Shown here: positions 33,248 through 41,876 of the stretch, in pieces | Position numbering within the stretch: position 1 is the first letter of the stretch | How the letters are laid out: each line of letters starts with the position of its first letter | NCBI RefSeq assembly: GCF_000383475.1 | Contig: NZ_KB911460.1 | Coordinates: 806,001 to 870,000, forward strand | Length of the DNA stretch: 64,000 nt | Reading direction: 5' to 3' | Source: Microbacterium sp. 11MF | GTDB taxonomy: Bacteria > Actinomycetota > Actinomycetes > Actinomycetales > Microbacteriaceae | Program-made: the position numbers and the translations under genes | Notes under the pieces: model-generated | What the model was told of the DNA's origin: nothing | Database searches by the model: none | What the model saw: only the letters and a program-made list of their open reading frames with translations

Positions 33248-34402
33248 ATGACCTCCACCACCGTCGACATGCTCCCGTGGGGCGAGGTCTGGGGCCAGGA
33301 CGAGGCCGTCGCTCAGCTGCGGGCCGCGGCATCCGATCCGTCGCAGCTGGCCCACGCGTGGCTCATCACCGGCCCGCCCGGATCGGGCCGCTCGACCCTC
33401 GCCTATGCCTTCGCCGCGGCGCTCATCGCCGAGCCCGGCGACGAGAAAGCGATGCGCCAGGTCATGGCGCGCACGCACCCCGACCTGGCGGCGCTCCGCA
33501 CCGAAGGCGTCATCATCTCGATCAAGGACGCCCGCTCGCTCGTCGAGCGCTCGTACTTCTCGCCCTCCCTCGGCCGGTACCGCGTCATGGTCATGGAAGA
33601 CGCCGACCGCATGGTCGAGCGCACGAGCAACGTCCTCCTCAAGGCCCTCGAAGAGCCGCCCGAGCAGACTGTCTGGATCCTCTGCGCGCCGAGCGACGCC
33701 GACCTCCTCCCCACGATCCGCTCGCGGGTGCGCATCCTGCGGCTGCGTGAGCCCGACGTGGCCGACGTCGCGCGGCTGATCGTCCAGCGCACGGGCGTCG
33801 ACGAGGCGATCGCGGAGCAGTCCGCGCGGCTCGCCCAGCGACACATCGGCATGGCGCAGCGGTTGGCGACGGATGCCGCGTCCCGCGAGCGTCGCGATCG
33901 AACCCTCCGGGGGGTCCTCCGCGTGCGCGGGGTCGGCGACGCCGTCGAGGTCGCCGCGTCGATCGTGCAGTCTGCGACCGATGACGCCAAGGCGCTGACG
34001 GCGACCCGTGACGAGGGGGAGCGCGAGGCCCTCCTGCGGACGTTGGGGGTCGCGCCCGGAGGCGCCGTTCCCCCCGCCGTTCGGAGCCAGGTGAGCGCAT
34101 TGGAGGACGAGCAGAAGCGGCGCGCCACGCGCAGCCTGCGCGACGGGATCGATCGGGTGCTCACCGATCTCGAATCCCTCTATCGCGACACCCTCATGCG
34201 CCAGTTCGGTCGGGACACCGACCTCATCAACCGCGAACTGACACCGGAGATCGACGCCATGGCCGCCGCCTGGACACCGCAGCACACCCTGACGGTGCTC
34301 GACGCCATCGCGCTGACACGCACGAACCTGCAGGGCAACGCCGCCCCTGCACTCGCCCTCGAGAGCATGCTCATCACGGTCGCGACGGGGCGCCCGCAGT
34401 GA
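33248..34402 (+). CDS. holB: DNA polymerase III subunit delta'
   Basis: This is the clamp-loader stator that works with DnaX. The 384-residue protein has an AAA+ fold with GPPGSGRSTLAYAFAAAL at about residue 43, where the Walker A Lys is replaced by Arg. The VMVMEDADRM sensor region and RSRVRILRLREPD follow. It lacks the zinc-binding cysteines found in DnaX. Delta' subunits generally do not hydrolyse ATP, so the Lys-to-Arg change fits. A TAGGCT box gives it a separate leaderless start despite the tmk-holB gene order. The hydrolase gene downstream overlaps by 4 bases. Confidence 0.93.
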   Translation: MTSTTVDMLPWGEVWGQDEAVAQLRAAASDPSQLAHAWLITGPPGSGRSTLAYAFAAALIAEPGDEKAMRQVMARTHPDLAALRTEGVIISIKDARSLVERSYFSPSLGRYRVMVMEDADRMVERTSNVLLKALEEPPEQTVWILCAPSDADLLPTIRSRVRILRLREPDVADVARLIVQRTGVDEAIAEQSARLAQRHIGMAQRLATDAASRERRDRTLRGVLRVRGVGDAVEVAASIVQSATDDAKALTATRDEGEREALLRTLGVAPGGAVPPAVRSQVSALEDEQKRRATRSLRDGIDRVLTDLESLYRDTLMRQFGRDTDLINRELTPEIDAMAAAWTPQHTLTVLDAIALTRTNLQGNAAPALALESMLITVATGRPQ

Positions 34403-35952
34403 CCCGCGGGTTCTGGCGCCGTGCGGCATCCGTTCTCCTCGCCACCGGGGCGGTCGCGGCACTGCTCGCGGCGTGCACGCCCACCGCTCCCGCTCGCCCC
34501 GGTCCCGACCGGACCCCGATCACGCAGGGGGCTCCGGCCGGCTTCGAGGAGTACTACGGGCAGAAGGTCGACTGGGAGAAGTGCCGGGGGATCGGCGAGG
34601 GTGACTATCACTGCGCCTCCGTGACGGCTCCCCGGGACTGGACGGACGCGGACGGCGGCGACATCCAGTTGTCCATCATCGTGCGCCTCGCCTCGGGCGG
34701 GACGTCGAAGGGATCTCTGTTCGTGAACCCCGGCGGCCCCGGAGCGAGCGGTGTCGACCTGGTCCAGCAGGCGGCGGAGTTCGCCGTCGGCAGTGATCTG
34801 CTGGACAGCTACGACGTCGTGGGCTTCGACCCGCGAGGCGTCGGACGGTCGACGCCCGTGCGCTGCTTCGACGCCACGGCCATGGACCACTACCTTTTCG
34901 ACATCCCCTCGGCCCCCCGGGGTACGCCGGAGCGATCCGCCGAGCAGCGCGCGTCGGCCGAGTCCTTCGCCCGCGCCTGCGACGTCAACAGCGACGGCCT
35001 GCTGCCCTACGTCACGACCCAGAACGCCGCCCGGGACCTCGATCTGCTTCGCGGGGTCCTCGGCGATGGGAAGCTCGCCTACCTCGGGTACTCGTACGGG
35101 TCGTTCCTCGGCGCGACCTACGCTGAGCTGTTCCCCCGGAACGTCGGTCGCGTCGTCCTCGACGGCGGTCTGGACCCCTCCATCCCCGGCGCGGTCGTCG
35201 GGGCGCGGCAGGCCGTAGGGTTCCAGTCCGCCCTCGACGCCTTCTTGAAGAGCTGCATCGAGGGGTCCGACTGCCCGTTCGACGGACCGGTCGCGAACGC
35301 CCAGCAGCAGCTCTCCGACGCGCTGGCTGCCGTCGACGCCGCGCCGCTGACATCGACCGATGGACGGAAGCTCGGTTCGGACGCCCTCGTGATGGGCATC
35401 GTGTCGGCGCTCTACAGCGAGGGGAACTGGAGCACGCTCTCATCGGCCCTCGCCGCGGTCCTGCAGGGTGAACCCGACGAGATGTTCGAGCTCGTCGACC
35501 GGTACTACAACCGCTACGACGGGCGGTACCTCGACAACTCCACCGAGGCCTTCTCGGCCTACAACTGCATGGACTACCCGCCGGACTCCGACGACGTCGT
35601 CGCGGCGGCGAACGCGGAGGTGGCGAAGGACGCGCCGACCTTCGCGCCGTACTGGACGTCGGACGTCGACCTCTGCGACGCCTGGCCGTACCCGCCGACC
35701 GGGACCCGGAACGAGATCCATGCCGACGGTGCCGCGCCGATCCTCGTGATCGGGACGACGAACGACCCCGCGACGCCGTACGAGTGGTCGGCTGCGCTCG
35801 CGAAGCAGCTGAGCTCCGGCATCCTGCTCACCCGTGTGGGGGAGGGGCACACCGGTTTCAACAAGGGCAACGCCTGCATCGACGACACGGTCGTCGCGTA
35901 CTTCGACGAGGGCACGGTGCCCGACGGTGACGTGCGCTGCGAGGCCGGTTGA
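34399..35952 (+). CDS. Secreted alpha/beta-hydrolase lipoprotein, tripeptidyl aminopeptidase-like (TAP domain)
   Basis: This 517-residue exported hydrolase has a lipoprotein signal with lipobox LLAAC (Cys26). The alpha/beta-hydrolase core has an oxyanion region (FVNPGGPGASGVD) and nucleophile S232 in GYSYGS. The C-terminal TAP-like domain carries the catalytic Asp region (ILVIGTTNDPATP) and the His in GEGHTGF. Relatives are the Streptomyces tripeptidyl aminopeptidases and similar proline-preferring peptidases. It probably trims peptides outside the cell. The GTG at 34399 overlaps the holB stop. Confidence 0.9.
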   Translation: MTRGFWRRAASVLLATGAVAALLAACTPTAPARPGPDRTPITQGAPAGFEEYYGQKVDWEKCRGIGEGDYHCASVTAPRDWTDADGGDIQLSIIVRLASGGTSKGSLFVNPGGPGASGVDLVQQAAEFAVGSDLLDSYDVVGFDPRGVGRSTPVRCFDATAMDHYLFDIPSAPRGTPERSAEQRASAESFARACDVNSDGLLPYVTTQNAARDLDLLRGVLGDGKLAYLGYSYGSFLGATYAELFPRNVGRVVLDGGLDPSIPGAVVGARQAVGFQSALDAFLKSCIEGSDCPFDGPVANAQQQLSDALAAVDAAPLTSTDGRKLGSDALVMGIVSALYSEGNWSTLSSALAAVLQGEPDEMFELVDRYYNRYDGRYLDNSTEAFSAYNCMDYPPDSDDVVAAANAEVAKDAPTFAPYWTSDVDLCDAWPYPPTGTRNEIHADGAAPILVIGTTNDPATPYEWSAALAKQLSSGILLTRVGEGHTGFNKGNACIDDTVVAYFDEGTVPDGDVRCEAG

Positions 35953-35984
35953 TCCCTGCGTTCGCAGCATCGCTTCAGACCCTG

Positions 35985-35990
35985 TAGGAT
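35985..35990 (+). promoter_or_regulatory. -10 box TAGGAT of tRNA-Thr
   Basis: TAGGAT lies 30 bases before the tRNA. TTCGCA at 35961-35966, 18 bases upstream, is a weak -35 candidate. Confidence 0.4.
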
Positions 35991-36020
35991 CGATGATCGT
36001 GCAACGCGCGAGCGAAGCGC

Positions 36021-36096
36021 GCCACCTTAGCTCAGACGGCAGAGCGATTCACTCGTAATGAATAGGTCAAGGGTTCGATTCCCTTAGGTGGCTCCA
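36021..36096 (+). tRNA. tRNA-Thr (anticodon CGT), CCA encoded
   Basis: The cloverleaf is complete. The acceptor GCCACCT pairs with AGGTGGC and the discriminator is T. The anticodon stem ATTCA/TGAAT has loop CTCGTAA, with anticodon CGT. The T arm has GGTTCGATTCC. CCA follows directly in the DNA (36094-36096), unlike the tRNA-Pro in this window. Confidence 0.96.
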
Positions 36097-36113
36097 GAAC
36101 AGAGGACACACGG

Positions 36114-36503
36114 GTGACACAAGCCCTCGATGCGATTCTCGAGATCTTCACGTGGGTGGGATTCGGCGTTGCCGTCGTCCTCGGAATCGTCGCCGTGGTC
36201 GTGTGGGCCTCCGACGGGAGTTGGCTGGCGGCCGAGGCCTATCTCGACGAGGACGGACGGACGCTCCGCTGGATCGACAGCGAGGGAGACGTCAACTCGG
36301 CTCCTCTCGACGAGTCCGATCGCAGCCGCATCGGGGCCGACCACACCGCGAAGATCTGGTATCGCCACGGGTGGCACGACCGGATGCGGTTCACCCGCCG
36401 CCCGCCAGCACTGAGCATGCTCACGGGTCTCGCCCTCGGCGGCGCGACCCTCGGGATCGCCGCCACCGTGGCATCCATCATCGTGTTCTTCGTCCGCTCC
36501 TGA
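36114..36503 (+). CDS. Small membrane protein of unknown function
   Basis: I do not recognise this 129-residue protein. It has two hydrophobic segments (about 11-32 and 101-126) around a soluble middle part that resembles a small beta domain (WLAAEAYLDEDGRTLRWIDSEGDVN). It begins with a GTG 17 bases after the tRNA-Thr CCA end, so it may be transcribed together with the tRNA. A strong ribosome-binding site is not obvious. Confidence 0.7.
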   Translation: MTQALDAILEIFTWVGFGVAVVLGIVAVVVWASDGSWLAAEAYLDEDGRTLRWIDSEGDVNSAPLDESDRSRIGADHTAKIWYRHGWHDRMRFTRRPPALSMLTGLALGGATLGIAATVASIIVFFVRS

Positions 36504-36517
36504 TTGCTGAAAAAGCG

Positions 36518-36540
36518 TATATCTAGCTAATCTAGGTATA
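36518..36540. promoter_or_regulatory. Palindromic operator overlapping the start of the MMPL gene
   Basis: TATATCTAG (36518-36526) and CTAGGTATA (36532-36540) form an inverted repeat with 8 of 9 matches and a 5-base spacer. The block is strikingly A+T-rich. The right arm ends on the A of the ATG. A -10 box TAATCT (36528-36533) lies inside it and ends 6 bases before the ATG, with -35 TTGCTG (36504-36509) 18 bases upstream. A repressor bound here would block a leaderless transcript. The cognate regulator is not adjacent. Confidence 0.65.
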
Positions 36541-38774
36541 TGTCTCCTGCATCGACGCCCTCGCGATGGCTGCGCATCGCGCTTCCGCTCGTCCTCGTCG
36601 TCATCTGGCTGGCCGGAGGGTCGCTCGGCGGACCGTACTTCGGCAAGGTCGACGAGGTCTCGACGAACGACCAATCGAGCTTCCTGCCGCAGAGCGCGGA
36701 GTCGACGCAGGTGCAGCAGCGTCTGGGCGATTTCCTCGGCGGGGACGCCATCCCGGCGCTCGTCGTGTTCGATGCCGGCCGCGCTCTCGACGGGCCTCAG
36801 CTCGACGCCGTCCAGACGATCGCCGACCGGATCGCGGATCTGACGGGCGTCCAGGAGGTCTCACCGGCGATCCCGGCCGAAGACGGCGAGGCGGCGCAGG
36901 TGGTGGTCTCGATCGACTCCGGCGGCGAGGTGACCGACACCGTGGGCGAGGTCCGCGAGCTGGTCGCCGCCGATGCGCCCGACGGCGTCAGAGCGTGGGT
37001 CACCGGGCCTGCGGGCTTCACCGCCGACCTCGCCACGGGCTTCACCGGGATCGACGGGCTCCTGCTGCTGGTCGCCCTCGGCGCGGTGTTCGTCATCCTC
37101 GTCATCGTCTACCGATCGCCGCTCCTTCCGCTCCTCGTGCTGCTGACCTCGGTGTTCGCCCTCTGCGTGGCGTTGCTGAGCGTGTGGTGGCTCGCCAAGG
37201 CAGGCATCGTCGTCCTCAACGGGCAGGTGCAGGGCATCCTGTTCATCCTCGTGATCGGAGCCGCCACCGACTATGCGCTGCTCTACGTCGCCCGCTTCCG
37301 CGAGGCCATCGGGGAGGGCCGGAGGAGATGGGATGCCGCGACCGCAGCCTGGCGGGGATCGGTCGAGCCCATCCTCGCCTCGGGCGGTACCGTCATCGCG
37401 GGCCTCCTGTGCCTGCTGCTCAGCGACCTCGCGAGCAACCGCGCACTCGGGCCCATCGCTTCGATCGGCATCGCGTTCGCGATGCTCTCGGCGCTCACCT
37501 TCCTCCCCGCTCTCCTCGCCCTCGTCGGACGCGCGGCCTTCTGGCCGTTCATCCCCAAGGCGGGCATGACCGAGCTCCCGATCGACCTGACACAGCCTGC
37601 GCGCGGCCTGTGGGCACGTCTCGCGCGGTTCGTCGCGCGCCGCGCGCGGATCGTGTGGATCGTGTCGACCGTGGTGCTGCTGGCGGCATCCGTCGGCGTC
37701 ACACAGTTGAAGGCGGACGGCGTTCCGGCGAGCGAGCTGGTCCTCGGGGCGTCGCAGGCGCGAGACGGTCAGGCGGTGCTCGCCGAACACTTCCCGGCGG
37801 GATCGGGCAGTCCGCTGTACGTGATCGTCCCCGAGGCGGAGGCTCCGGATGCCGCCGAACTCATCGCCGATCAGGACGGGGTCGAGTCGGTCGGTGTCGT
37901 GTCGGCCGACGCTCCCGCCGGGCAGGCGGACGCCACCATCGAGGACGGCGAGCTCGTGCTCACGGCGCAGGGCCCGCCCGGGACTCCGGCGCTGACGGCC
38001 ACCGTCGACGGCGGCGACGTGATGCTCGTCGCGACGCTCTCGGACGCGGCGGACTCGCTCGCGGCGGAGCAGACCGTGCGGGACCTCCGCGACGCGGTCG
38101 CCGGGAGCACGCTCGACGCGGTCGTGGGAGGCACCACCGCCGTCGACCTCGACACCAATGACACGTCGATCCGCGACCGGACGGTGATCATCCCCGTGAT
38201 CCTCGTGGTGGTCCTGCTGATCCTCATGCTCCTGCTGCGGTCGATCCTCGCGCCGGTCCTGCTGATCCTCAGCGTCATCGTGTCGTTCGCCGCCGCCCTG
38301 GGTGTCAGTGCGCTCGTCTTCACCGAGGTCTTCGGCTTCCCCGGCGGCGACCCGGCCGTGCCCCTCTACGGCTTCGTCTTCCTCGTGGCGCTCGGCATCG
38401 ACTACAACATCTTCCTGATGTCGCGGGTGCGGGAGGAGTCGGTCCGACACGGGACGCGGCGCGGCATCCTCCGCGGTCTGGTCGCCACGGGCGGGGTCAT
38501 CACCTCGGCGGGGCTCGTGCTGGCCGCGACGTTCGCCGCCCTCGGCGTCATCCAGATCCTGTTCCTCGTGCAGCTCGCCTTCATCGTCGCCTTCGGGGTG
38601 CTGCTCGACACGTTCATCGTGCGCTCCCTCCTCGTCCCCGCCCTCGCGTACGACATCGGCAGGACCATCTGGTGGCCCTCGAAGCTCGCGCGCTCGGGCG
38701 TCGACGAGACGCCGGAGCCACCCGTCACCGAGGAGATGTCGCGCGCCGAGTACCGGCGGACGCTCGAGCCCTGA
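36540..38774 (+). CDS. MMPL/RND family membrane transporter
   Basis: This 744-residue efflux-type transporter follows the MMPL layout. It has one N-terminal membrane segment, a large extracytoplasmic loop (about 30-165) and a block of five membrane helices. A second loop (about 400-540) and five further helices follow. GAATDYALLYVARFREA and the equivalent ALGIDYNIFLMSRVREE are the paired MMPL motifs with the proton-relay Asp-Tyr. Substrates of the family include lipids, glycolipids and drugs; none can be assigned here. The tight palindromic operator at the start codon suggests inducible control, typical for drug or lipid efflux. Confidence 0.92.
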   Translation: MSPASTPSRWLRIALPLVLVVIWLAGGSLGGPYFGKVDEVSTNDQSSFLPQSAESTQVQQRLGDFLGGDAIPALVVFDAGRALDGPQLDAVQTIADRIADLTGVQEVSPAIPAEDGEAAQVVVSIDSGGEVTDTVGEVRELVAADAPDGVRAWVTGPAGFTADLATGFTGIDGLLLLVALGAVFVILVIVYRSPLLPLLVLLTSVFALCVALLSVWWLAKAGIVVLNGQVQGILFILVIGAATDYALLYVARFREAIGEGRRRWDAATAAWRGSVEPILASGGTVIAGLLCLLLSDLASNRALGPIASIGIAFAMLSALTFLPALLALVGRAAFWPFIPKAGMTELPIDLTQPARGLWARLARFVARRARIVWIVSTVVLLAASVGVTQLKADGVPASELVLGASQARDGQAVLAEHFPAGSGSPLYVIVPEAEAPDAAELIADQDGVESVGVVSADAPAGQADATIEDGELVLTAQGPPGTPALTATVDGGDVMLVATLSDAADSLAAEQTVRDLRDAVAGSTLDAVVGGTTAVDLDTNDTSIRDRTVIIPVILVVVLLILMLLLRSILAPVLLILSVIVSFAAALGVSALVFTEVFGFPGGDPAVPLYGFVFLVALGIDYNIFLMSRVREESVRHGTRRGILRGLVATGGVITSAGLVLAATFAALGVIQILFLVQLAFIVAFGVLLDTFIVRSLLVPALAYDIGRTIWWPSKLARSGVDETPEPPVTEEMSRAEYRRTLEP

Positions 38775-38783
38775 CGCGCGGGG

Positions 38784-39173
38784 TCAGCGGGCGCGTCGCC
38801 GCACGATGAGTGCGGCGACGGCGCGCCAGCCCACGAGCATCAGGAGCAGGACGGATGCCGCGACGATGACGAACGCCACCTGCACCCCCTGACCGGTCAA
38901 CACCCGCAGGAGCATGCCGCCGGCGACGGTGACGATCCACAGCGGGATGCCGGTGCGCCGCACCGCCAGCGGCGCGCGCCACGCCAGCAGGCCCAGCCAC
39001 CCGACGATCAGCGCGAGCAGGAAGGGCCCCGCCGTCGTCGCCAGCCCTGCGAACGCCGCCTCATCATGGCTGGCGCGACCGATCGCGGCGAAGACCGTCA
39101 CGAGGACGGCGTCAATCCCGAATGCGGCGAGGATCCCGCCGGTCGTGGTGGTCTGGCGGGCGGGGGAGTCCAT
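38784..39173 (-). CDS. DUF3054 family membrane protein
   Basis: This 129-residue protein has four hydrophobic helices and the DUF3054 features: an Asp near the start of the first helix (AAFGIDAVLVTVFAAIGRASH), then FLLALIVGWL and GIPLWIVTVAGG. Its function is unknown. It is convergent with the MMPL gene and divergent from the nicotinamidase gene. The ATG at 39173 gives the family-typical hydrophilic N-terminus (MDSPARQTTT). Confidence 0.82.
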   Translation of the reverse strand: MDSPARQTTTTGGILAAFGIDAVLVTVFAAIGRASHDEAAFAGLATTAGPFLLALIVGWLGLLAWRAPLAVRRTGIPLWIVTVAGGMLLRVLTGQGVQVAFVIVAASVLLLMLVGWRAVAALIVRRRAR

Positions 39174-39224
39174 GCCGCCAGGGTAGTCGCGGCATCCGCC
39201 GTCCTCGTCGCGCTCAACTGGTCG

Positions 39225-39230
39225 TACCCT
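39225..39230 (+). promoter_or_regulatory. -10 box TACCCT before pncA (leaderless)
   Basis: TACCCT ends 6 bases before the ATG at 39237, and no ribosome-binding site intervenes. Confidence 0.4.
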
Positions 39231-39236
39231 CGAGTC

Positions 39237-39854
39237 ATGACCCGAGCGCTGTTCATCGTCGATGTGCAGAACGACTTCACCGAGGGCGGCGCCCTGGGAG
39301 TCGACGGCGGTGACGCGGTCGCCGCCGCGATCACGGCCCACCTGGCGCGCCACGCCGAGGAGTACGACGTGATCGTCGCCTCGCGCGACTGGCACGACGG
39401 TGACGGGGACAACGGAGGGCACTTCTCGACGAGTCCCGACTACATCGACTCGTGGCCCGTGCACTGCGTGGCCGGGACGCTCGGGGCGGACTACGACCCC
39501 GGCCTCGACACCTCCGCCGTCACCCACCACGTGAAGAAAGGGCAGGGGATCCCCGCCTATTCGCTCTTCGAGGGCGTGACGGATGCCGGTGAGACGGTCG
39601 CCGACATCCTGACCGCCCACGGCGTCGTCGAGGTCGATGTCGCAGGCATCGCGACCGACCACTGCGTGCGCGCGTCGGCTCTCGATGCGATCGCGCACGG
39701 CCGGCGCGTGCGGATCCTCACGGATCTGATCGCCGGCGTCGCGCCCGCGCCGAGCCAGGCGGCCCTGGCGGAGCTCGCCCACGCCGGCGCGGAGCTCGTG
39801 GCAACCGGCGACGGCGACCGCCCCGCCGCCGACGTCGGTGAGGGCGAGCGGTGA
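39237..39854 (+). CDS. pncA: Nicotinamidase (pyrazinamidase)
   Basis: This enzyme deamidates nicotinamide to nicotinate in NAD salvage. The 205-residue protein has the isochorismatase-like triad Asp9 (FIVDVQNDF), Lys100 or 101 (HHVKKGQG) and Cys143 (GIATDHCVRAS). Metal ligands D51, H53 and H62 are in DWHDGDGDNGGHF. The ATG at 39237 follows a TACCCT box by 6 bases. The DUF2510 gene starts in a GTGA overlap, so the two are co-translated. Confidence 0.95.
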   Translation: MTRALFIVDVQNDFTEGGALGVDGGDAVAAAITAHLARHAEEYDVIVASRDWHDGDGDNGGHFSTSPDYIDSWPVHCVAGTLGADYDPGLDTSAVTHHVKKGQGIPAYSLFEGVTDAGETVADILTAHGVVEVDVAGIATDHCVRASALDAIAHGRRVRILTDLIAGVAPAPSQAALAELAHAGAELVATGDGDRPAADVGEGER

Positions 39855-40546
39855 GCCGTCAGGCGCCCGCGGGCTGGTACGCCGATCCGGGGGAGCCCGG
39901 ACAGCTGCGGTGGTGGGACGGCTCCGACTGGGCTGCCGACACGGTCGCGCCGACCCCCGCGCCCGATGCCGCCCCGGCCGTCACGACGCCGCCGGCACCG
40001 TCGGCACAGCCGGCAGACTCAGCCGCGCCCGCCGCCCCCGCCGCGAAGCCCCGGTCAGCTCCCGCCGGTGCCGCCCGGAGCGGAACCCCGTCGAGCGGCA
40101 CCGTCTGGATCTGGCTCGCCATCGCGGCATCCGCTCTGCCCCTGTACACCGGGGTGTTCCTCGACGCCCGGACGATCGTGCGGCTCGGGGGTCCGTCTGG
40201 CGGGCTCACCCCCGCGGGCTGGATCGCCGCCGCTCTCGCCCTCCTCGTCGTGATCGACGTCGTCCTCGTCGCGGCCGCCGTCCTCTTCGCGTGCCTCGAC
40301 CACCGCGCTCTGCGCGGCCGCGGCCTCGATGCGCCCTTCGCGTGGGGGTGGGCGGCGCTCGCGTTCGTCCTCACTCTGGGGGTCTACGTCGTCGGGCGCT
40401 CCGTCGTCGTGCACCGCCGCACGGGCGGCGGTCTCGCACCGCTGTGGACGTGGACCGCCGTCACGGTCGTCGGCCTCGTCGTGTTCGCCGTGTGGATCGC
40501 AGGGTTCTCGGACGCGGCGTGGGTCGCGGTCACCACGTCGCGCTGA
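39851..40546 (+). CDS. DUF2510 membrane protein
   Basis: This 231-residue protein starts with a DUF2510 motif (PAGWYADPGEPGQLRWWDGSDW), a small Trp-rich module common in actinobacterial membrane proteins. A Pro/Ala-rich linker (about 30-75) and four hydrophobic segments (about 80-228) follow. DUF2510 is thought to mediate protein contacts; its role is not established. The coupling to nicotinamidase by a 4-base overlap is probably positional rather than functional. Confidence 0.82.
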   Translation: MSRQAPAGWYADPGEPGQLRWWDGSDWAADTVAPTPAPDAAPAVTTPPAPSAQPADSAAPAAPAAKPRSAPAGAARSGTPSSGTVWIWLAIAASALPLYTGVFLDARTIVRLGGPSGGLTPAGWIAAALALLVVIDVVLVAAAVLFACLDHRALRGRGLDAPFAWGWAALAFVLTLGVYVVGRSVVVHRRTGGGLAPLWTWTAVTVVGLVVFAVWIAGFSDAAWVAVTTSR

Positions 40547-40608
40547 TCTTCACGTGATGGACATCTCGGGTTCATCGGCTCCGCACGGCGTCCCCTGAGC
40601 ATGGGGGG

Positions 40609-41796
40609 ATGAGCCGTCCTCGCGTCCTGTCGCTGTACGAAGGCCTGTTCGCCGGTGGTGCGCGGGTGCTGCACACGAACGTCATCACCGGGCTCCACCT
40701 CGACGGATCGCACGAGCACGCGGTGCTCTCGATCGCGTCGCAGGCCCGCCGCGAGGGTGCGCTGCAGCCGATGAGCGCCGATCCGAGGTACCGGTGGCTG
40801 CGCGAGGCGGGCATCGAGGTGTCCGACCTCGGGCGCGAAGCGGGCGCCCTCCCGCCCGACCCCGAGAGCTTCTCGGACGCCGAGCTCGACGTCGCCGCCG
40901 CCGCCGTCGCCCGCGCCGACGTGATCCTCACGCTCAAGGAGCAGCCGCTCGGGCTCCTCCTCGCCCTGGACGCCCGCGGTCTCCTTCCCGACGTCCCGAT
41001 CGCCGCGTGCCTCCACAGGTCCGACCCGACCCACTCGGGCCCCGCCATGCGCTGGCTGGGGGAGCTGGCGGCATCCGGTCGCCTCACCTCGACCATCTCG
41101 TGCGCCGAATCGACGAGCGACGCCTACGCCCGCTTCACGCCGCCGTCCGTGGAGAGGTTCGTGATCCCGAACGGCATCGACCTGGCTCGCTACCGCCCGA
41201 AGCCCCATGAGCGGATGCCGCTGCGCACGCGCCTCGGCATCGCGCCGAACGTCCCCGTGATCCTCCTCGCCGCACGCTTCGACGCGATGAAGGACCCCGG
41301 GCTCTTCCTCCGCGCCGTCGGTGCACACGCGGCGCGGGACAGCCGCGCTCAGTACGTCATGTGCGGCGCGGGGATGACCGCCGACAACGCCGCCCTGACG
41401 GCGGCGATCGCGGAGGCGGGGGCTCCTGCCGAGCGCGTCCACCTGCTGGGGATCCGCGACGACATGCCCCGCGTCTACCGCGCGGCCGACATCGTCGCGC
41501 TGACGAGTGCGTTCGGCGAAGCGTCGCCGCTCTGCCTGATCGAAGGCGCCGCGAGCGGAGCGACCCCGGTCACGACGGCAGTGGGGGACTCCGCCCAGGT
41601 GGTGGCGGGCATCGGGCTCGTCACGCCGCACGACGCGCAGGCGATCGCGTCCGCGTGGACGAGGGTCATCGCGCGCCGGCCGGACTATCGCGCGGCCGCG
41701 CTGGCGGCGCGTCCGCGCATGGGGGCGGACCGCATGCTCGACGAGTACCGCGGTGCGATCGACGGTCTCGCCGAGCGCGCCGAAGCGGCGGCCTGA
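40609..41796 (+). CDS. Glycosyltransferase family 4 (GT-B fold)
   Basis: This 395-residue glycosyltransferase has the GT-B two-domain build. The N-terminal acceptor domain starts MSRPRVLSLYEGLFAGGARVLH. The C-terminal nucleotide-sugar domain contains VPVILLAARFDAMKDPGLFLRA, LLGIRDDMPRVYRAADIV and FGEASPLCLIEGAASG (the EX7E-like element). It transfers a sugar from a nucleotide donor to an unknown acceptor. It is probably soluble. The GH15 gene follows after 80 bases on the same strand, so a shared glycan role is possible but unproven. Confidence 0.88.
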   Translation: MSRPRVLSLYEGLFAGGARVLHTNVITGLHLDGSHEHAVLSIASQARREGALQPMSADPRYRWLREAGIEVSDLGREAGALPPDPESFSDAELDVAAAAVARADVILTLKEQPLGLLLALDARGLLPDVPIAACLHRSDPTHSGPAMRWLGELAASGRLTSTISCAESTSDAYARFTPPSVERFVIPNGIDLARYRPKPHERMPLRTRLGIAPNVPVILLAARFDAMKDPGLFLRAVGAHAARDSRAQYVMCGAGMTADNAALTAAIAEAGAPAERVHLLGIRDDMPRVYRAADIVALTSAFGEASPLCLIEGAASGATPVTTAVGDSAQVVAGIGLVTPHDAQAIASAWTRVIARRPDYRAAALAARPRMGADRMLDEYRGAIDGLAERAEAAA

Positions 41797-41876
41797 CGTC
41801 CCCAGCTCCCGTCACACATCGTCGACGGGGTGTCAACCGGCATCCCATCCTTCGCGGCCCCAGCGAGACTCGAGCA

